From Takakia lepidozioides (lineage: Eukaryota; Streptophyta; Takakiopsida; Takakiales; Takakiaceae): a stretch of DNA of 64,000 bases. Location of the stretch: contig CM060734.1 in the NCBI GenBank assembly GCA_030704615.1, positions 40,008,042 through 40,072,041 on the forward strand, in the 5' to 3' direction. Below the pieces are notes generated by a model. That model was not told the origin of the DNA, made no database searches, and saw only the letters and a program-made list of their open reading frames with translations. The translations under genes and the position numbers were made by a program. Below, piece by piece: positions 45,275 to 58,391 of this stretch (its first letter is position 1; each line of letters opens with the position of its first letter).

Positions 45275-45965
45275 GAACCACTGATTGAATTGAATATCTG
45301 TAGTTGAAGCTTGTTTACAATTGATTTGTGACCACACCCATGCTTGGTAAATCCTACCAACATTATATTCCACGTGATCAAAGATCGTTGAGGCATTCAG
45401 TTGAACACTTGGTGAGCATCCATGATGCTCCTGCACTTAACACATAGATGTTGACAAGGGCGTTGAGGAGAAAAACACTTCGCGTTATTCCACATTGGAT
45501 AATGTGAGTGTGCATCTGCTTTCCAGCTTCGAGACCTTTCATCTTGATGCACTTAAGCAAGAGACAGACATACGTATCTGAATCTGCTGAAATGCCTCCT
45601 TGGGTTAAAGTCTGTAGAGCCTCTTTCAGTCTGCCTGCCTTACAAAGCATCTGCACATGCCCAGAAGTGCCAGAAGAGGCATTGTGGACTCCCTCTCTTG
45701 ATCCTCTTTCAGAAGCTGTGGTCATGGTTGAGGTGTGTGCTGCTTGTGTCTGTAGTGAGGGAATGTCGGATTGGTCTGTGAGAACCACCACGGTGCAGCT
45801 GAGCAGGCAGAGATTGAAACACGGCCTGCTAAGACCAAACTGACTCTCCCAAGAACCTTGTAAACATGGGGAAGAATACCAAATCATGCTACTAACAGGA
45901 GCCAAGAGCCCACATTTGCAGGATGGACAAACTTCTTCACATCGTACATTAAGAAAAAGCCACAC
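45275..45965 (-). pseudogene. PPR gene fragment (N-terminal repeats)
   Basis: The minus-strand frame contains HVQMLCKAGRLKEALQTL, TYVCLLLKCIKMKGLEAGKQ and SVFLLNALVNIYV, typical of the first repeats of plant PLS-class PPR proteins that bind organelle RNA. After a frameshift near 45440 it continues as MDAHQVFN, with a TGA, then MPQRSLITWNIMLVGFTKHG. The similarity ends near 45275. Residues before SGHVQMLCK are unrecognised. It is a broken 5' fragment. Confidence 0.75.
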
Positions 45966-48900
45966 CTTGCGATTGCGGTTGTCCCACCATCGTGAAGGAT
46001 CTTTAGAAAGCTCATGCCAGCTCTGCTCCGTGCTCCAAGGTAGAGGTTTGTGCTCGAAAATCCGACAGCATCAACATTTTGACAAGGTCCTTTATTGAGG
46101 GGTGCTAGTGAGCTTTCAACAACATTCATGCAAGTTGTTTGGGCTCCATTGGCTCTACACGATGAGGAACAACGAACATGTCCAGACTTACACAGATGCT
46201 GACGCAGCTTAGTTTTTCTCACGTTCCAGCGAGTGGATGGTTTGTATTCGTTCCTTCGCCTTTGCTGTTTGTGAAAGTTATGATTGCCTAGGTGTGTCTG
46301 CTGTATGGACACCAGCCAGTTGTAACAGTACATATGTTCCTCATTTTGCTAGCATCTAACTGGATGTTCTAAGAGGCTTGATTAGATTGTCCACCTGGCC
46401 CTTGAAAACCTGGTTGTTAGTCAGAGAGTCGCGAAGTTTTCTAGTAGGAACTCACTGTAGACACGGCTGGTGTGGTAATGGGAGGAACAGACAGTGGATC
46501 AACAGTCACTAAACGAGTAGATGTGATCAAATGACCTGTTGTATTGGCGGTAGCTGCGCGCTTCGGTACAGTCCGGCTGCTTGATAACATCGAACTCCAG
46601 CAGCCTCCAGCGTCATAGAACTCCCTACTTCATGTTAAGTGGGAGCAGGAGTCGATGAATTGATGACTTGACCATGTGGACAAGCTCTGGGGATTTGCTT
46701 GTTACGTAAGAAGACCAATGTCTGGGTAAGACACAGGATGATATAGGAAACTGATAGTGATTATATGTTGCATTTGTTCGTGGTGGCTTGTGAGTGCAAC
46801 ATGGTTCAGTGAATGGTGCGATTTGACAGCATCTGTTTTTCTTACAATGAAAATGTGCCACTATGCTAGAGATGGGAAATTGCCAGATCCATATACAAAC
46901 TTGGAAAGTTCCCAGCTCTTTGCTATAATTAAAGTGCAGTGGTGCTACATGGACCAACATAGAAGGTACTTGTGCTGTTCCCTCGAATGTTTGCTTGGCA
47001 TAGACTTACGGCTATGGACCATTATCGACAAATGCTCTTAGCCATTTGGCAACAAAGATTTTAAGGCAACATGGCTCCTGCTTCCCCTACTGTCATCCTC
47101 ATCAAACCTTCCCAACAATTGCAGGTTTTGGCTTTAGTTGCAGCCCTCCAAGAACTGATGTGATTGAAATCATTTCAGTAGGAAGGCTTATCCTATAGCA
47201 GGTCTTTGTTGCACTGTGTACATGCACTATCTTCCCTTCTCGCCTGCTAAACCTGGAGTAGTGTCAACATCCAGTTTTGCAGTAGATACTCACAAGCCAG
47301 TTTGCCTTGGTAGAGGAGGGTTGAAGGGAGTATGTGAGAAGAGGGAATCCAGTTTCTTTGACTCTGGTAACAAGAATCATGGGGGTAACCTAAGTTTTAT
47401 TGCCTCTGCAATCTGCTAAGAGTATATGTAGTGCAAACTCGTGACTCTCATCAACCGAGAGACGCAAGAATAGCTTCCTCATCTTTTGTGGCATCCGAGT
47501 TAGCTCCTCTCCTTCGTACATTACTGCTTGTATGATTCACTCGCTTGTGGACTCCTCAGGTCACCTAGGTAACCGAGAACCTAAGACCAGGTTTAAAAAA
47601 CACAGAAGTCATCTATCAAGGCAAAGACGCTCCCTATGCATGGTCTGCTAGAGGGCATTTCTCATGATGCAAATCCTCAAATACATCCTGTGTGTAGTGT
47701 CAGCCCAGGGGAGAGAAGTCATAGATCTTTCTGAATTCTCAGCAGCAAATTCTCCAGTGCTCTTCGTATCCTAGCCTTCAATCGAAACCCCAGAAGCATG
47801 CCCAGCAGAAAGCTGCCTACCGTTACTTTGGATGCTGTCCATGCGGACATAGTGTACCTTGACCTGCCCCAGCAAGAGGGTTATTGCAGTCAGAAAAGAG
47901 AGCGGTCTCTGTGAAGCATTCTCAAGAGACAGCAACCCTCAACAGAACTTCATATGGGTGTCTGCTGATTGTGCACCAATGGTGTGCAACTGTTGCACTT
48001 CCAAAAAAGATTTGCATTGTTCAATTCTTCAGTGTTGTTCCACAAAATACAATCCCAATATGCAAAGAGATGGTTGTGCTAGTCTTTCTTCCTCTGGGTA
48101 AAACTGTGAGGTGATCAGTTCAGTCGACAACTGCTGCTGATTCCCGCAGTCCAATACCTATGTCAGCATGAATTGCTTCATTCTCTCTCTGCTAGAGCTC
48201 AAATTCAAAAAACACTAGGAATTGATCGAGTGGGTTCACCGTACATACGGACATGATTCCTGGTAATATGCCTCTTTTTGCCTGTACCCCATCTGAATAG
48301 TAACACCACCATTTGGTTAGTGAAGTACAGAAATATCCTTGATCTACATGAAGGATCACGGGCTTACTCACGTCCCAAGTTAATAAGACTAGAAGCAAGA
48401 TAAAGGGCCCCATCACCCGACCAGCCTCATTACGACGAGGCCTCACATAATCAGAGGAATGAGGAAGTAGTTTTCAGCAACGGAGAGAAGGTAAACCCTG
48501 GGGAAGGCACAACAGGGGCTTATCAATTTTTTGACCCTGATGTGTAGGCTCCTCTTTAGAATAAAGAGGAGCCAACAAAAGGAGAACAAAGATGGTTCAA
48601 GCCAACAGTTCATTAGGCAAGCTTGCAGGGCCTAGGAACTCGAAAGCTAATGACTCTTTCTAGCATATAAGAAGGAACCTGTCACCCTAATGGCAGAGAA
48701 AAACATCTGGGTGAAGTTCAGTTTCTTACAATCACAGACGTCCTCACATGCCTCTCAAGGCATTCTATGAGTGCCAAGGTAGCTGGCCGCCATACCAAAC
48801 TAATCTCATATTCTCTCTATACTTCCTGCGTTTACATTTCAATTTTCAAAAAGAAGTCAGGTAGTCATTCAACAAACAGGAGAATCGAATTTCCCCGCAT

Positions 48901-50496
48901 GTTTTTCAAAGAATTCCAAAGCAACACCCCGCAGTTATGAAAAATCAAGGGGCTATCTGAAAACAGTAAGTCGGTTGCTGATGCGTACCTGATCTGGCTA
49001 TAGCTCAATGTTATACCCGCATCCTTATAAACTGGCCTAAACCGTCCCAATTTAGTCTAAACCATCACACTCTAAAATCTCTCTGTCGCTCGTATCCATG
49101 GTCTTACACGTCAAATCACTCGCAAAAAATGAAATGAAATGAAGAAAGAAACTTCAAGAATCTCCACGAGATCATCGACAAAGGAACAGAAGTAAAAACT
49201 CCCACTACTGGCCACTAGACATAAGATTGATGCGGTGATGGCCGGAACGATGGCACGATGGTTGATTGACAACCTACAAGGATATGAATTGAAAAGAATT
49301 ACTCACACACAGGGGCAACACAAAACTGTATCCTTCACGACTTTCAAGTATGAATCGTAACAACCACACATGTTGAGAAAAAAAGGGAGGCAATCAAGAA
49401 ATCAACCCCGACAACAACTCACGGTGCCACTTTCTTTGAAACGTGCACTCCATTACGACCCAAACTCATGAAGAGAGATGTCTGTGTGTACTTAGGAAAG
49501 CAAACTCACATCCAAGAAATCCTGGGCATCAGGAGAACGGGGCGTGCTGATGCATCTCTCTGCCATGTAGCCACCCTTTCCTCTCACATGGTCTCATCTA
49601 CCGGGACTCCGTCTTCTTGTGGATCTCCAAGAGTTCATCCACCCGCGCAGAAGAGTGAGAGAGATGGTGGCGCGCATCAAGCAGGCTGTCGGTTGATGGG
49701 CAGTTTCTACCCGTTCGTTTCACGTTCTTGTGACTCTTGGCTCGTTTCCCACGACCCTTCTTCCCCATTCGCGACCTCTCACGCTTTGCCTAGAAGCTTT
49801 GCCTAGAACCCATGTACTTCTCGCAGTGGGCTGCTAATTTCCAGGCAGAGAGACAGGGCAGCACCCGCATCTCTCACCTTCAGCCTTGACCTGCTGCCCT
49901 GAGCCCAGTTACTTAACGCATTGTCAGTTTGAAATCTCTGAGAGAGACACACACTGGCACCAGTGTGTTGACAGGCGTGCGTATGAATCTGAGAGAGAAG
50001 GGGATCCATGCATTTCCTCACGTTCTGCCTGATTTCACCCTAATTTTCTTTTTATGCGAGAAAGTGCAGAGGGTGGTCGAGGAGGAGATTATTCTTACGA
50101 TCATGTCAGAGAACCATGGCAGCATGGATAGATATGCGACCTGAACCAGCAGAGTACAGGAAGGATCATTAGGGAACAGGAGGAGGGAGGGAGAGTGACA
50201 CAGGCACAGGAAGCAGCTGCAGAGAGTTATGGGAGGAGAACCCATATTTAATAATGTTGCGCTACCCAATTGCGATCACATCCCCTCCCTGCTGGGTGCC
50301 ACCTGCCAAACTTGTGGAGAATGTGCACCCTGTGACAAGGAAAAAATCTTGGAGCGCGGGAGAGACGAGTTAGGTGGTGGCTTCCAAATGAGGAGAAAGG
50401 GAGTATGGGCTAGATGTGTCAAAACGGTGCTAAATGTTGTGACCCCATCATGCCCCTACCTACTGTCTCTCATGTTCCTTACTGGGAGAGTGATGA
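45966..50496. other. No recognised gene
   Basis: About 4.5 kb. Short open frames exist on both strands (for example 45884-46333 minus and 49468-49806 plus), but none has a domain or codon pattern that convinces me. No repeat family was recognised. Confidence 0.4.
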
Positions 50497-50998
50497 ATGG
50501 GACTTCTCTGCCTCAAGGTACGGCAAGAGGGGGACTGTGAGAATTTGATGTCCCCGTTAGACCTGGTTGCATTTGTATCTGTGCCAACACGTGAGGAGGT
50601 CGAAGAGGCCACTCGAGACTTCCAGGACGCTCTGCAGCTTTGGTAAGTTTTCTTGAGTTCATCTAAGTTGTCTTATCTTGGTTTTGGAAAATCTCATAGA
50701 TTGCATCTCTCAAGACATCATGGGTGAATATTGCAGCTAGGTTAACTTGGAAAACATAGAAGTTATGTAGAAAATCTGAATCCATTGTCCTGGTTTCTTT
50801 GAATGTTTTGGCAGTGGAAAACTAGACCCAGCGCCAGAACCTCAAGTTGAATCGACCTCTCCTAACTCAGCCGCTATATCCTTCAACTCTGGAGAACAAC
50901 AACACCTCAAATCTCCTCGCAATACACAAGGACCAGTCAGTGGCGAGAATGAGCCCAACCTCAGATTGGCCGGTCAAGCCCCTTTCATGGTCTGTTGA
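50497..50998 (+). CDS. Possible two-exon gene fragment, unknown
   Basis: A frame reading SPLDLVAFVSVPTREEVEEA ends at a strong GTAAGT donor (50644) and continues in phase after TTTTGGCAG (50814), as GKLDPAPEPQVESTSPNSAA, to a stop at 50996. The acidic helix-like first part and the Ser/Pro-rich second part match nothing I recognise. The splice signals are the main support. Confidence 0.22.
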
Positions 50999-51254
50999 AG
51001 GACAGCTTATCCAACCGGGAGGGAGAAGCACCAGTGTTGGAAGCACTTTCTCAACTGCAGTGCAACCCGTCTGCTTGGGTAAGGCCAGATAGAGTAGTTT
51101 TTCAGGAAAGTTAAGCAGCTGGAAAGGGGGATGAAATGAATATCTTTTCAAGACCTGCTTGTCTCTTGTATCAGTGCCTCCAGCTTTCCACATTCATTCC
51201 TGGGATGGGTAATTCTAAATTTAACGCTGACTGCAATTCCCATGTCGCCAGAAA

Positions 51255-51996
51255 GTTCACATATACAAGACTATGCTGCCAACACTGAAGCATTATGGCC
51301 TCATGTTTGACCTTCTTGGCCAGGCAGGGTGCTTGGTGGAGGCAGAGGATGTCATTAACAAAATGCCATTTGAACCCGATGTTCCAGTTTGGGGGACGTT
51401 GCTTGGTGCCTGCAGAATCTATGGCAATGTGGAGATAGTAGAACGAGCCGCACAATGTGTTCTCAAGTGGAACCACACAGAACATCTGGAGTGGTTGATG
51501 CAGCTTTTCAAACATCTCTGCTGCGGCTGGTAGATGGGATGAGTGTCAAAGGTGAGAAAAATCAGTGGAGTAGGCCACAGGCGTAAGAAAGGAGCCAGGT
51601 CGCAGCTGGATTGAGGTCAAGAATATGGTCCATACATTCAGTGTAGAAGATAGGTCACACCCGCAAACAGAGGAAATCCCTACCGAATTGGCAAGATTGA
51701 GAAAGCAAATGGAAAACTTGGGATATGTGCCCAACGCACGGTTTCTCTTGCATGATGTGGATCAGCAGAGCAAGGAAAAGGCGCTATGCCACCACAGTGA
51801 AAAACTGGCCATTGCTTTTCGGACTCATCAGCCCCCCTGGGACAGCATAATCAAGAACCTTCGCATATGTGGTGATTGCCACACCGCAGCCAAATTTATC
51901 TCGAAGAAGCTGAGCGAGAAATTATTGCAAGGGATGCCACCCGTTTTCATCACTTCAGTGATGGTGTGTGTTCATGTGGGGATTATTGGTGATGGT
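51255..51996 (+). pseudogene. PPR-E-DYW gene fragment (C-terminal)
   Basis: Reads LKHYGLMFDLLGQAGCLVEAE (PPR), PDVPVWGTLLGACRIYGNVEI (E motif), then after deletions and shifts SWIEVKNMVHTFSVEDRSHP and the DYW deaminase domain: CHHSEKLAIAF (HxE zinc and catalytic motif), [16 protein letters not shown] (CxxC) and, in another frame, [15 protein letters not shown] with its stop at 51994. DYW proteins edit C to U in chloroplast and mitochondrial RNA. Frameshifts near 51500, 51590, 51820 and 51930 disable it, although the deaminase motifs persist. Confidence 0.85.
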
Positions 51997-53480
51997 CTCC
52001 TGTCTATGGCCACAAACTGTCTTGAGTTTTATTGGTCGTCCGAAGTCTCATTGCCATAAGGCTCAAGCATAGGTCAAGTGATCCTCCCTCTCTCTCCCTA
52101 TCTCCCTCACTGTGACAAAGAGGAGGTTGCCCTGGATGGAATGTGCATAGAGCTTAATGGTCCTTTCCTTTTCTACCTGATTGTACAGCCTCACACGCTG
52201 GAAAGAGAACCTGATGCATGCCCAATCTGTAGGCCTGATCGTGAGGAAGCAAGTAGTGCCCAATGCAACGCGGTTGCTTGTCTTCTGCAGCTTGACAGCT
52301 TCATAATGACTGTCACAGAAGCAAAGCTTGTTGTACTCCAAGTCCCCCGGCTTCTCCCCTCTGATATTATTCAAACCCATCTTATTATTTAGTGATCACA
52401 TTTCACCAAGTTAAACCAACCCTCCTTCACTCAAACCCTTGACTGGAGAGCTTGCCACGACTCCAAGACAAACTATTTCAAACAAGCAAGGGGCAGTGGA
52501 GGGGTTTGAGGTTGTGGGCCTTGCGAATGCATCTGAATAACCACAAACGTCAGATATGAGTGAGAGCGAGAGAACAGCAGCCACTTGAGGCTGAATCTTT
52601 ACTTAATTTAAAACATAATACACAGGGAGGAATCACATCAGAGTGTTGATGATGGAATTAGTAACATTTGGCAAGATTCTAAGCAATCTCTAAACCCCAC
52701 AGCCTCAATGGTCGAGCTAGAACCCCGCAGACAGGCCCTCATAGAAATCCCATGGCTTTTATAACTTTATAACGTCCACCCCAACGACATGGCAGCCGTC
52801 GCTACGCCGTGTGCCTCTTCACGGAAAAGAAGAGAGAGCACTAGGTGAAATTACCGCACCACACCTGCATTCAAAGATCTGATCTCCGCACCGATGGCGC
52901 GTTGTTGATTCCATGTCGAATGTGAACCTAATTATCAATTTCCATCGGCGGCGTGCAAACATCCCCGGACAATGTTGAGGAGTCAAAATAGTTCTGACAT
53001 TCCATGTGCGTATTGTTGGTCATACTCGAGGCCACCAGTACTGCAGCCTCACTTGAACAAGGCCTCCGCATGAATCTTCTATCAGCACGCTTAGGAGGCT
53101 GATGGGCCATAACGACTCTTGCAGAAGACATGTCCATTACTTCAGCTGTGGGCGCAACTGCTGTCCTCATGTCAGAAAACTTAATTCTCTTCGCAGCAGG
53201 AGCATACCAGCTATAAGATTCCATCGTACACACCTGAATGGAAGGAGGAATTAGCACAGAAAAAAAGAACTCTCTTAGATAGTACGTCACGAAGCAGATT
53301 CAAGAACAGATCGAAGAAGGCTTTCAAGACAATGTTGCGCAGTCTGGAGAGACCGAGATGGGAATACAAGTATGCACTTAGCAAACGTCAGTGAGTGATG
53401 GCATGTTAGTAATGATTTTGTTATTAAGCTTGCCAAAGAACTATCACAACCTCATTACTGCTCCTTGACGTTGGAACTTG
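51997..53480. other. No recognised gene
   Basis: A minus-strand frame at 53224-52928 starting MESYSWYAPAAKRIKF could be one exon of an unknown gene (a CAG precedes it), but no domain is recognisable. Nothing else was seen. Confidence 0.35.
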
Positions 53481-53499
53481 TAAGTGGGAGGTTGCTTGC

Positions 53500-55092
53500 A
53501 TGAGGAGTTGGAGATAAAGATGAATGGAGAAGGGACATCTTCAAGTGATGAAAAAGCTTTTTATGTACAGAAGCTGAAGTGGAAACCCAAACAAGAGTCA
53601 TATGGACAAAAAAAGCAAACACCCCGCAGAAAAAGTTCAAGCGGAGAGACAACTGTAACAATTGCCATGAGCTTGGCCATTGGGCACGAGAATGTCCACA
53701 TCCAAAGAGGTTCGCAGAGAAGGGGCAAGCACATAGAGTTGAGAATGCCTTTGTTTCAGGTCCGGAAGCTTCAAAATCATGGAGTTGGTATATTGACTCT
53801 GGTGCATCACCACATATGTCTTTTCAGAAAGAATTATTCTCAGATTTGAAGGAGATTCCTCAAATTAGGATTTACTTGGGAGATAATTCGATACAAGAGG
53901 CTGTGGAAAAAAAATCTATAGTTATTGACATATTAATCAATAGCAAAGTAGAAAAGGGTTATCTACATGATGTGTTATTTGTGCCAGTAAGGCTACAGCC
54001 AAGAACTTGTTTTTTGAGTTCAATAGCCGAAATTGTCGGATCAAAGATGATTCTGGAAAGATCGTAGCAGAAGCTGTGAGGGATGGTAGACTATACAGAT
54101 TGCTTTGTAGCTCAGAGATGACAAACGAATATGCTCATCTTGGAAAAGCAAGATATGTCACTTTGGCACAGAAAAATGGGACATCTTAGTGTTTCAGGGC
54201 TTCAGCAAATGCAAAAACTTGATCTAGTGGATGGAATGGACGCTAGGCCATGTGAAGCTAACCTACAGGGTTGCAAAGGTTGCTTGCTTGGCAAGCAGAA
54301 GAGACTTCCTTTTGCAAGTGGTGAAGCAGACAGAGTTTCTAAGCCCTTGGAGTTAGGCAGACAGAGTTTCTAAGCCCTTGGAGTTAGTGCACTCCGATAT
54401 ATGTGGATCCATGAAGAACAGCTCTTTGGGAGGCTGTAAGTATTTTGTCACATTCATTGATGACTACACTATGAAGTATGGTGAGTGATAACGGAGGAGA
54501 ATACATTTCTGGTTATTTTCGTCAGTACTATAAGCAAGAGGGAATTCATCAGCAGTTCACTGCACCATATACCCCTCAACAAAATGGAGTTGCTGAGAGG
54601 ATGAATAGAATTCTGATTGAAAGTGCCAGGTGTATGTTTCATCATGAGGGTCTTGGATACATGTTTTGGGCAGAAACAGTTGCGACAACTGCTTACATCA
54701 GGAATAGATGCCCCACCAAGGCTGTGATAGGGGCAACACTAGAGGAGGCATGGTCTGGAAGAAAACCATCAGTTAAGCATCTGCGAGTCTTTGGAAGTGT
54801 AGCTTATGTGCGCAAGCTTAAATAAACTATGTCCAAGCTCGAGCCGAAAGATTTTTGGAAGCTTTGTTGAGGATGAAGCGACCAACATTTTGGAAATGGA
54901 GGAGCCCAAGAATATTAAGGAAGCAAGAATGGGAGACCAAACCAAAGAGTGGGAAGCATCTATGAGGGAGGAGCTGAAGTCCCTGAAGGAGAACAAGACT
55001 TGGAGATTGGCTACCTTACCACCTGGAAGACAAGCCATTGGTTGTAAGTGGGTCTTCCGCATCAAGCGAAATGTTGGAGGAGAAGTGGAGAG
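53500..55092 (+). pseudogene. Ty1/copia pol fragment with internal deletions
   Basis: Seen in order: a CCHC knuckle CNNCHELGHWARECP (53655-53700); retropepsin WYIDSGASPHMSFQ (near 53795); GAG-pre-integrase LWHRKMGHLSVSGLQQM; CKGCLLGKQKRLPF; a deleted integrase core start; SDNGGEYISGYF and YTPQQNGVAERMNRILIESAR (integrase, 54480-54640); then, after another deletion, the RT start NKTWRLATLPPGRQAIGCKW (55005-55045). It ends at a (TA)n tract. At 54344-54386 a 33-base segment is tandemly duplicated. Several stops and shifts make it non-functional. Confidence 0.88.
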
Positions 55093-55094
55093 GT

Positions 55095-55115
55095 ACATAT
55101 ATATATATATATATA
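55095..55115. repeat. (TA)n microsatellite at the end of the copia relic
   Basis: Uninterrupted TA dinucleotides mark the junction between copia RT sequence and the LINE-like sequence that follows. Confidence 0.9.
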
Positions 55116-55205
55116 ACGCCAACCGAAGCTAGCGTAAATAAGAGTCTCTTTCCCTGGCGGGTACTGCCTCCTTTCAGAGGTGGGCTCCATCCGAACCGTA
55201 ACCTG

Positions 55206-56870
55206 TCACATAGTGGCTAGCTGGCCACTTTCAATCTTATGTTTATTGAGGATTAGGGATGTGAGTGATGAAATAGCCGTGAAATGTAAGGCTCGTAGTA
55301 GAGGTGTAGTGTATTTGGGAGGTAGATTAAGAATATCTTTCAAACCTTGGATATTATGGGTATGAGCACCGCCCCTAACACCCGCAGTGATGATGGTTAG
55401 AGATGTTGTGTTCCAGCATCGTTGACGGAGGGCATGTATGATTGGGTCATATCTTTCGTGTTTGTACATAATTGATTGATCTGGATTTCGATCATGGCAG
55501 AATGCGAATTCCAAAAAATGTATTTTGAGATATGGAAGCGGTTCTGTCGGTGGCAATGCCAATACATGAAGTCCCTGGACTAGCAAAATATTTGGGTATA
55601 GCCTTGGCAGACAAAGGATGCCTTTGGGAGCATATATACGGTAGCAGCCATGGGGGTATGGTGTGGTCCGGTGGGCGACCTTGGAATGTGCATGCATTGA
55701 TGAGGTTAAACCATCTGGATTTCGGATGTGAAGTAAGAATTTTGTGGAGTTGTCTAACCCCTTGGTTATGTCTAGTTACCCGCAACCCATGTATTATGGG
55801 GTGGTTGCAGTGGAGAAGTAAATGTGGCCATGTATCTATTTGGGGATTTTGGGATGAAACTAAACGCAATGTTTATTGGGGTACAATAATGGCCAGAACA
55901 AGTTCCGTCGTTGATTGCCCATGTATTGACCATACCGAAATTTCAAAGCTTGTTTGATTTTTGAATCGGTAACCCTGGGGATGTTCAAAAATGATCAGGT
56001 GCGGGGACGAGACCCACTTAGATATGTACGAATTTTTATAGGTGCGGGATTCTTGTATGAGTAGTTTGGTCTCACCTTGAATGTGTGTGTGCAGATTCCG
56101 TATAGGTGCTATGGTCAGGAATGTAGCCCTTGTTGATATGAGCCAAAACGGGTATGTGTGCGACTGGTGGATAGGGTTGGTCGAGGGGTTGATGATTGGC
56201 TGAATGGCACCAAGTTGGGCAAGATGGTCTGCTATGTCATTACCTATTATGTCTGTGTGAGATCGAACTTTATGTATATGGATTTGCAGCGGTAAAGATG
56301 ATACAACATCAACAATTCTTTTTATAAGTGTAATATTAGGATGGTGGATCTGTGATGATGGCATGCAAATTTGGTTGGTGAGAAGTTATATGGAGATCAA
56401 GCTGTCTGTAAATAAATAGTATGTTGAAGTAGGTTGGTATGGGAGAGACTTGAGAGCATCATGTATAGCCATAAGCTCCGCTCGCAGGATAGTTTGGCGA
56501 CCAGGGAGACGGCTATATATTTTGGTATTGGTGCCAACCAAATATATACCATAACCCGTTTGGGCATCTTTTATTTATGTGGTTGGAATTTTAAGGTTGT
56601 GGGTTCCGTGAAATCTGGGAGTGGTATAGCAAAGGTTTTTGGTCTCGCTGCCCAAAGAGGCCTAGGGTCACATGTCTCCATGGTTTGTCCGGATTGATTC
56701 GGGGATATTTGTTGGGTATTTGGGTAGGCGGGTGGACCGTGGCTGTGTGACCAAAAAAATATTTTAGAATCCGGTCCAGTTTGATGGTAGAAAGTGATAG
56801 GTATTTTCAGGTCTTGTGAGTGGTGTACACATATCAGTTTAGTTAGTAACGGTTCTGGATATTTCACGTA
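55206..56870 (-). pseudogene. Non-LTR retrotransposon tail with RNase H and zinc motif
   Basis: On the minus strand an RNase H fold is readable: TGYGIYLVGTN, LRAELMAIHDALKSLP (Glu), TYYLFTDSLIS (Asp) and, after a frame break near 56365, LQIHIHKVRSHTDIIGNDIADHLAQL (the HxxDIxGNxxAD end). The first catalytic aspartate is not seen. Further down, DTWPHLLLHCNHPI fits the H-x-C half of the zinc motif that follows RNase H in I-clade-like LINEs; a long C-terminal region extends to 55206. RT itself is not in the window portion, so the copy is 5'-truncated. Confidence 0.7.
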
Positions 56871-57337
56871 ATTGCGCCATGGCGGTGGGGGTGGATAAAT
56901 GATTGACCAAGGTAGCTAATGTGAATACTCGCTTAGTATTGGGTGTTTAGAGTTGGTATGGTTAGTATTAGGAATAAATAAGATGGTGATTATGGTGACA
57001 TATGTGCAGCAATGCGCGCCCAATGAAGCGTTTCATTGGCAGAAGCGGCATTAGGGGGGGTGTGCAAACCCTCGCCCTTGCCATTGGTGGGACCTTGCAG
57101 CCCCAGGGATCCAAAGTGCTGATCAATGTTGTGTAAACTCGAGTAAGTAGATAAACCCAATGGGCATGTGAGAGGGTTAGAGTAGTATAAGTGAGTGAGT
57201 TGCAACTCCGTGGTGAGGAAGTCTACAAGGAGCGCGGGGAGGGACGAGTGGGTGTGTACAAGTGAAAGTTTGTTTGTTGTTGTGGGTGTTTTGGATGGTA
57301 GGTCTTGGTGTCTCTAGTGTATGATGCAGAAACCTGT

Positions 57338-58080
57338 CACTACAGGAAAAGGGGGGTCTTTGCGACGCCCGCGCCACGCCGCAGCGTCGGGAAAACGCCC
57401 TTTTCGGGCACGCGGGAGGCGTAGAATTTGCGACGCCCGGCCGTCGCCCTGCAATCGCAAGGGCGTCACCAAAATGACGTCACAAAAATGCGACATATGG
57501 GGGGTCGCGAGCCCGCCCCAACTCCCGCGACTGCCCGACGTCGGTTTTTCAGGCCGTCCGCACCGATGGCAGGAGCCTCTTCCAACGACGTCTCGCCGTC
57601 ACTGGCAGGAGCCTCTTCCAACGACGTCTCGCCGTCACTGCCCTCCAGCCGACGGCGTTGGTAGGGGCGGCGCGGCGCGGCGTCACATCCCATTTTTTTT
57701 CTAACCTGACGGGAGTCAGCCGGATGGTACGCCAAGCGACGCCCGTGCGTCGCTGCCAGCGACTATTGGTTGTGGCACAAAAAGCTGGAGTCGGTCTCCG
57801 CCACGCCCGGGCGTGGGTTGTTGCGACGCTCCAACATCGCGTTTTTTTTTTTTAATATAATTTAAAAAAAAGGCACAGGCAGGGTGGCGGTCTCTGCGAC
57901 GCTAGGGCGTCACGGGTTGCGACCCCCGGACTAAAAAACGGGTTGCGACCCCCGGACTAAAAAACACGTCGCAGGGGGTGTCGGGTGTTGCTGCCCTCAA
58001 ATGGGGTTTGCGACCCCGACCGTCGCTTCTTTGCGACCCCCGCCCAAAAAACAACGTCGCCCTTGCCGAACGTGCTGTAG
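57338..58080. repeat. CACTA-type terminal and subterminal region
   Basis: Begins CACTACAGGAAAAGGGGGGTC, the hallmark of plant CACTA (En/Spm) ends, followed by 740 GC-rich bases dense in GCGACG and GGGTCGCAA motifs in both orientations, as in subterminal transposase-binding regions. A 34-base unit is tandemly repeated at about 57566-57640 (GGCAGGAGCCTCTTCCAACG), and a 28-base unit at about 57913-57966 (GGGTTGCGACCCCCGGACTA). Confidence 0.65.
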
Positions 58081-58391
58081 TCGCGAGGGTAGCTGGTGGG
58101 GGGGTGTTTTGGGGTTCATTGTGGGGTGGTTTTTTGTTTTTTCCTGGTTTTGTATTTGGGGATGGGAGAACTTACAGTTCCATTTCTCTGAGTTAGCAGG
58201 TACACAATTGAGCAAGCATGAATCGAGGGTGAGGACGGTGCGACACATGAATAAGATGGATGATGGAAAGATGGAAATATATTTACAAGACATGAGCTGA
58301 AAAGCTCACAAGGGTTCAGTAGACCGACCCTGGGACCTACATAGACTAGGACTAGTCATCCTCATCCTCATCCTCAGTGGAGGACTCAGAG

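Noticed and set aside
45884-46333. 149-codon minus-strand ORF upstream of the PPR fragment
   Set aside because: No domain, unremarkable composition, and it overlaps the start of the PPR fragment in another frame.
58070-58080. CTGTAGT as the right end of a short 740 bp CACTA element
   Set aside because: The next base is C rather than G, the following inner sequence does not mirror the left end closely, and no 3-base target duplication is visible.
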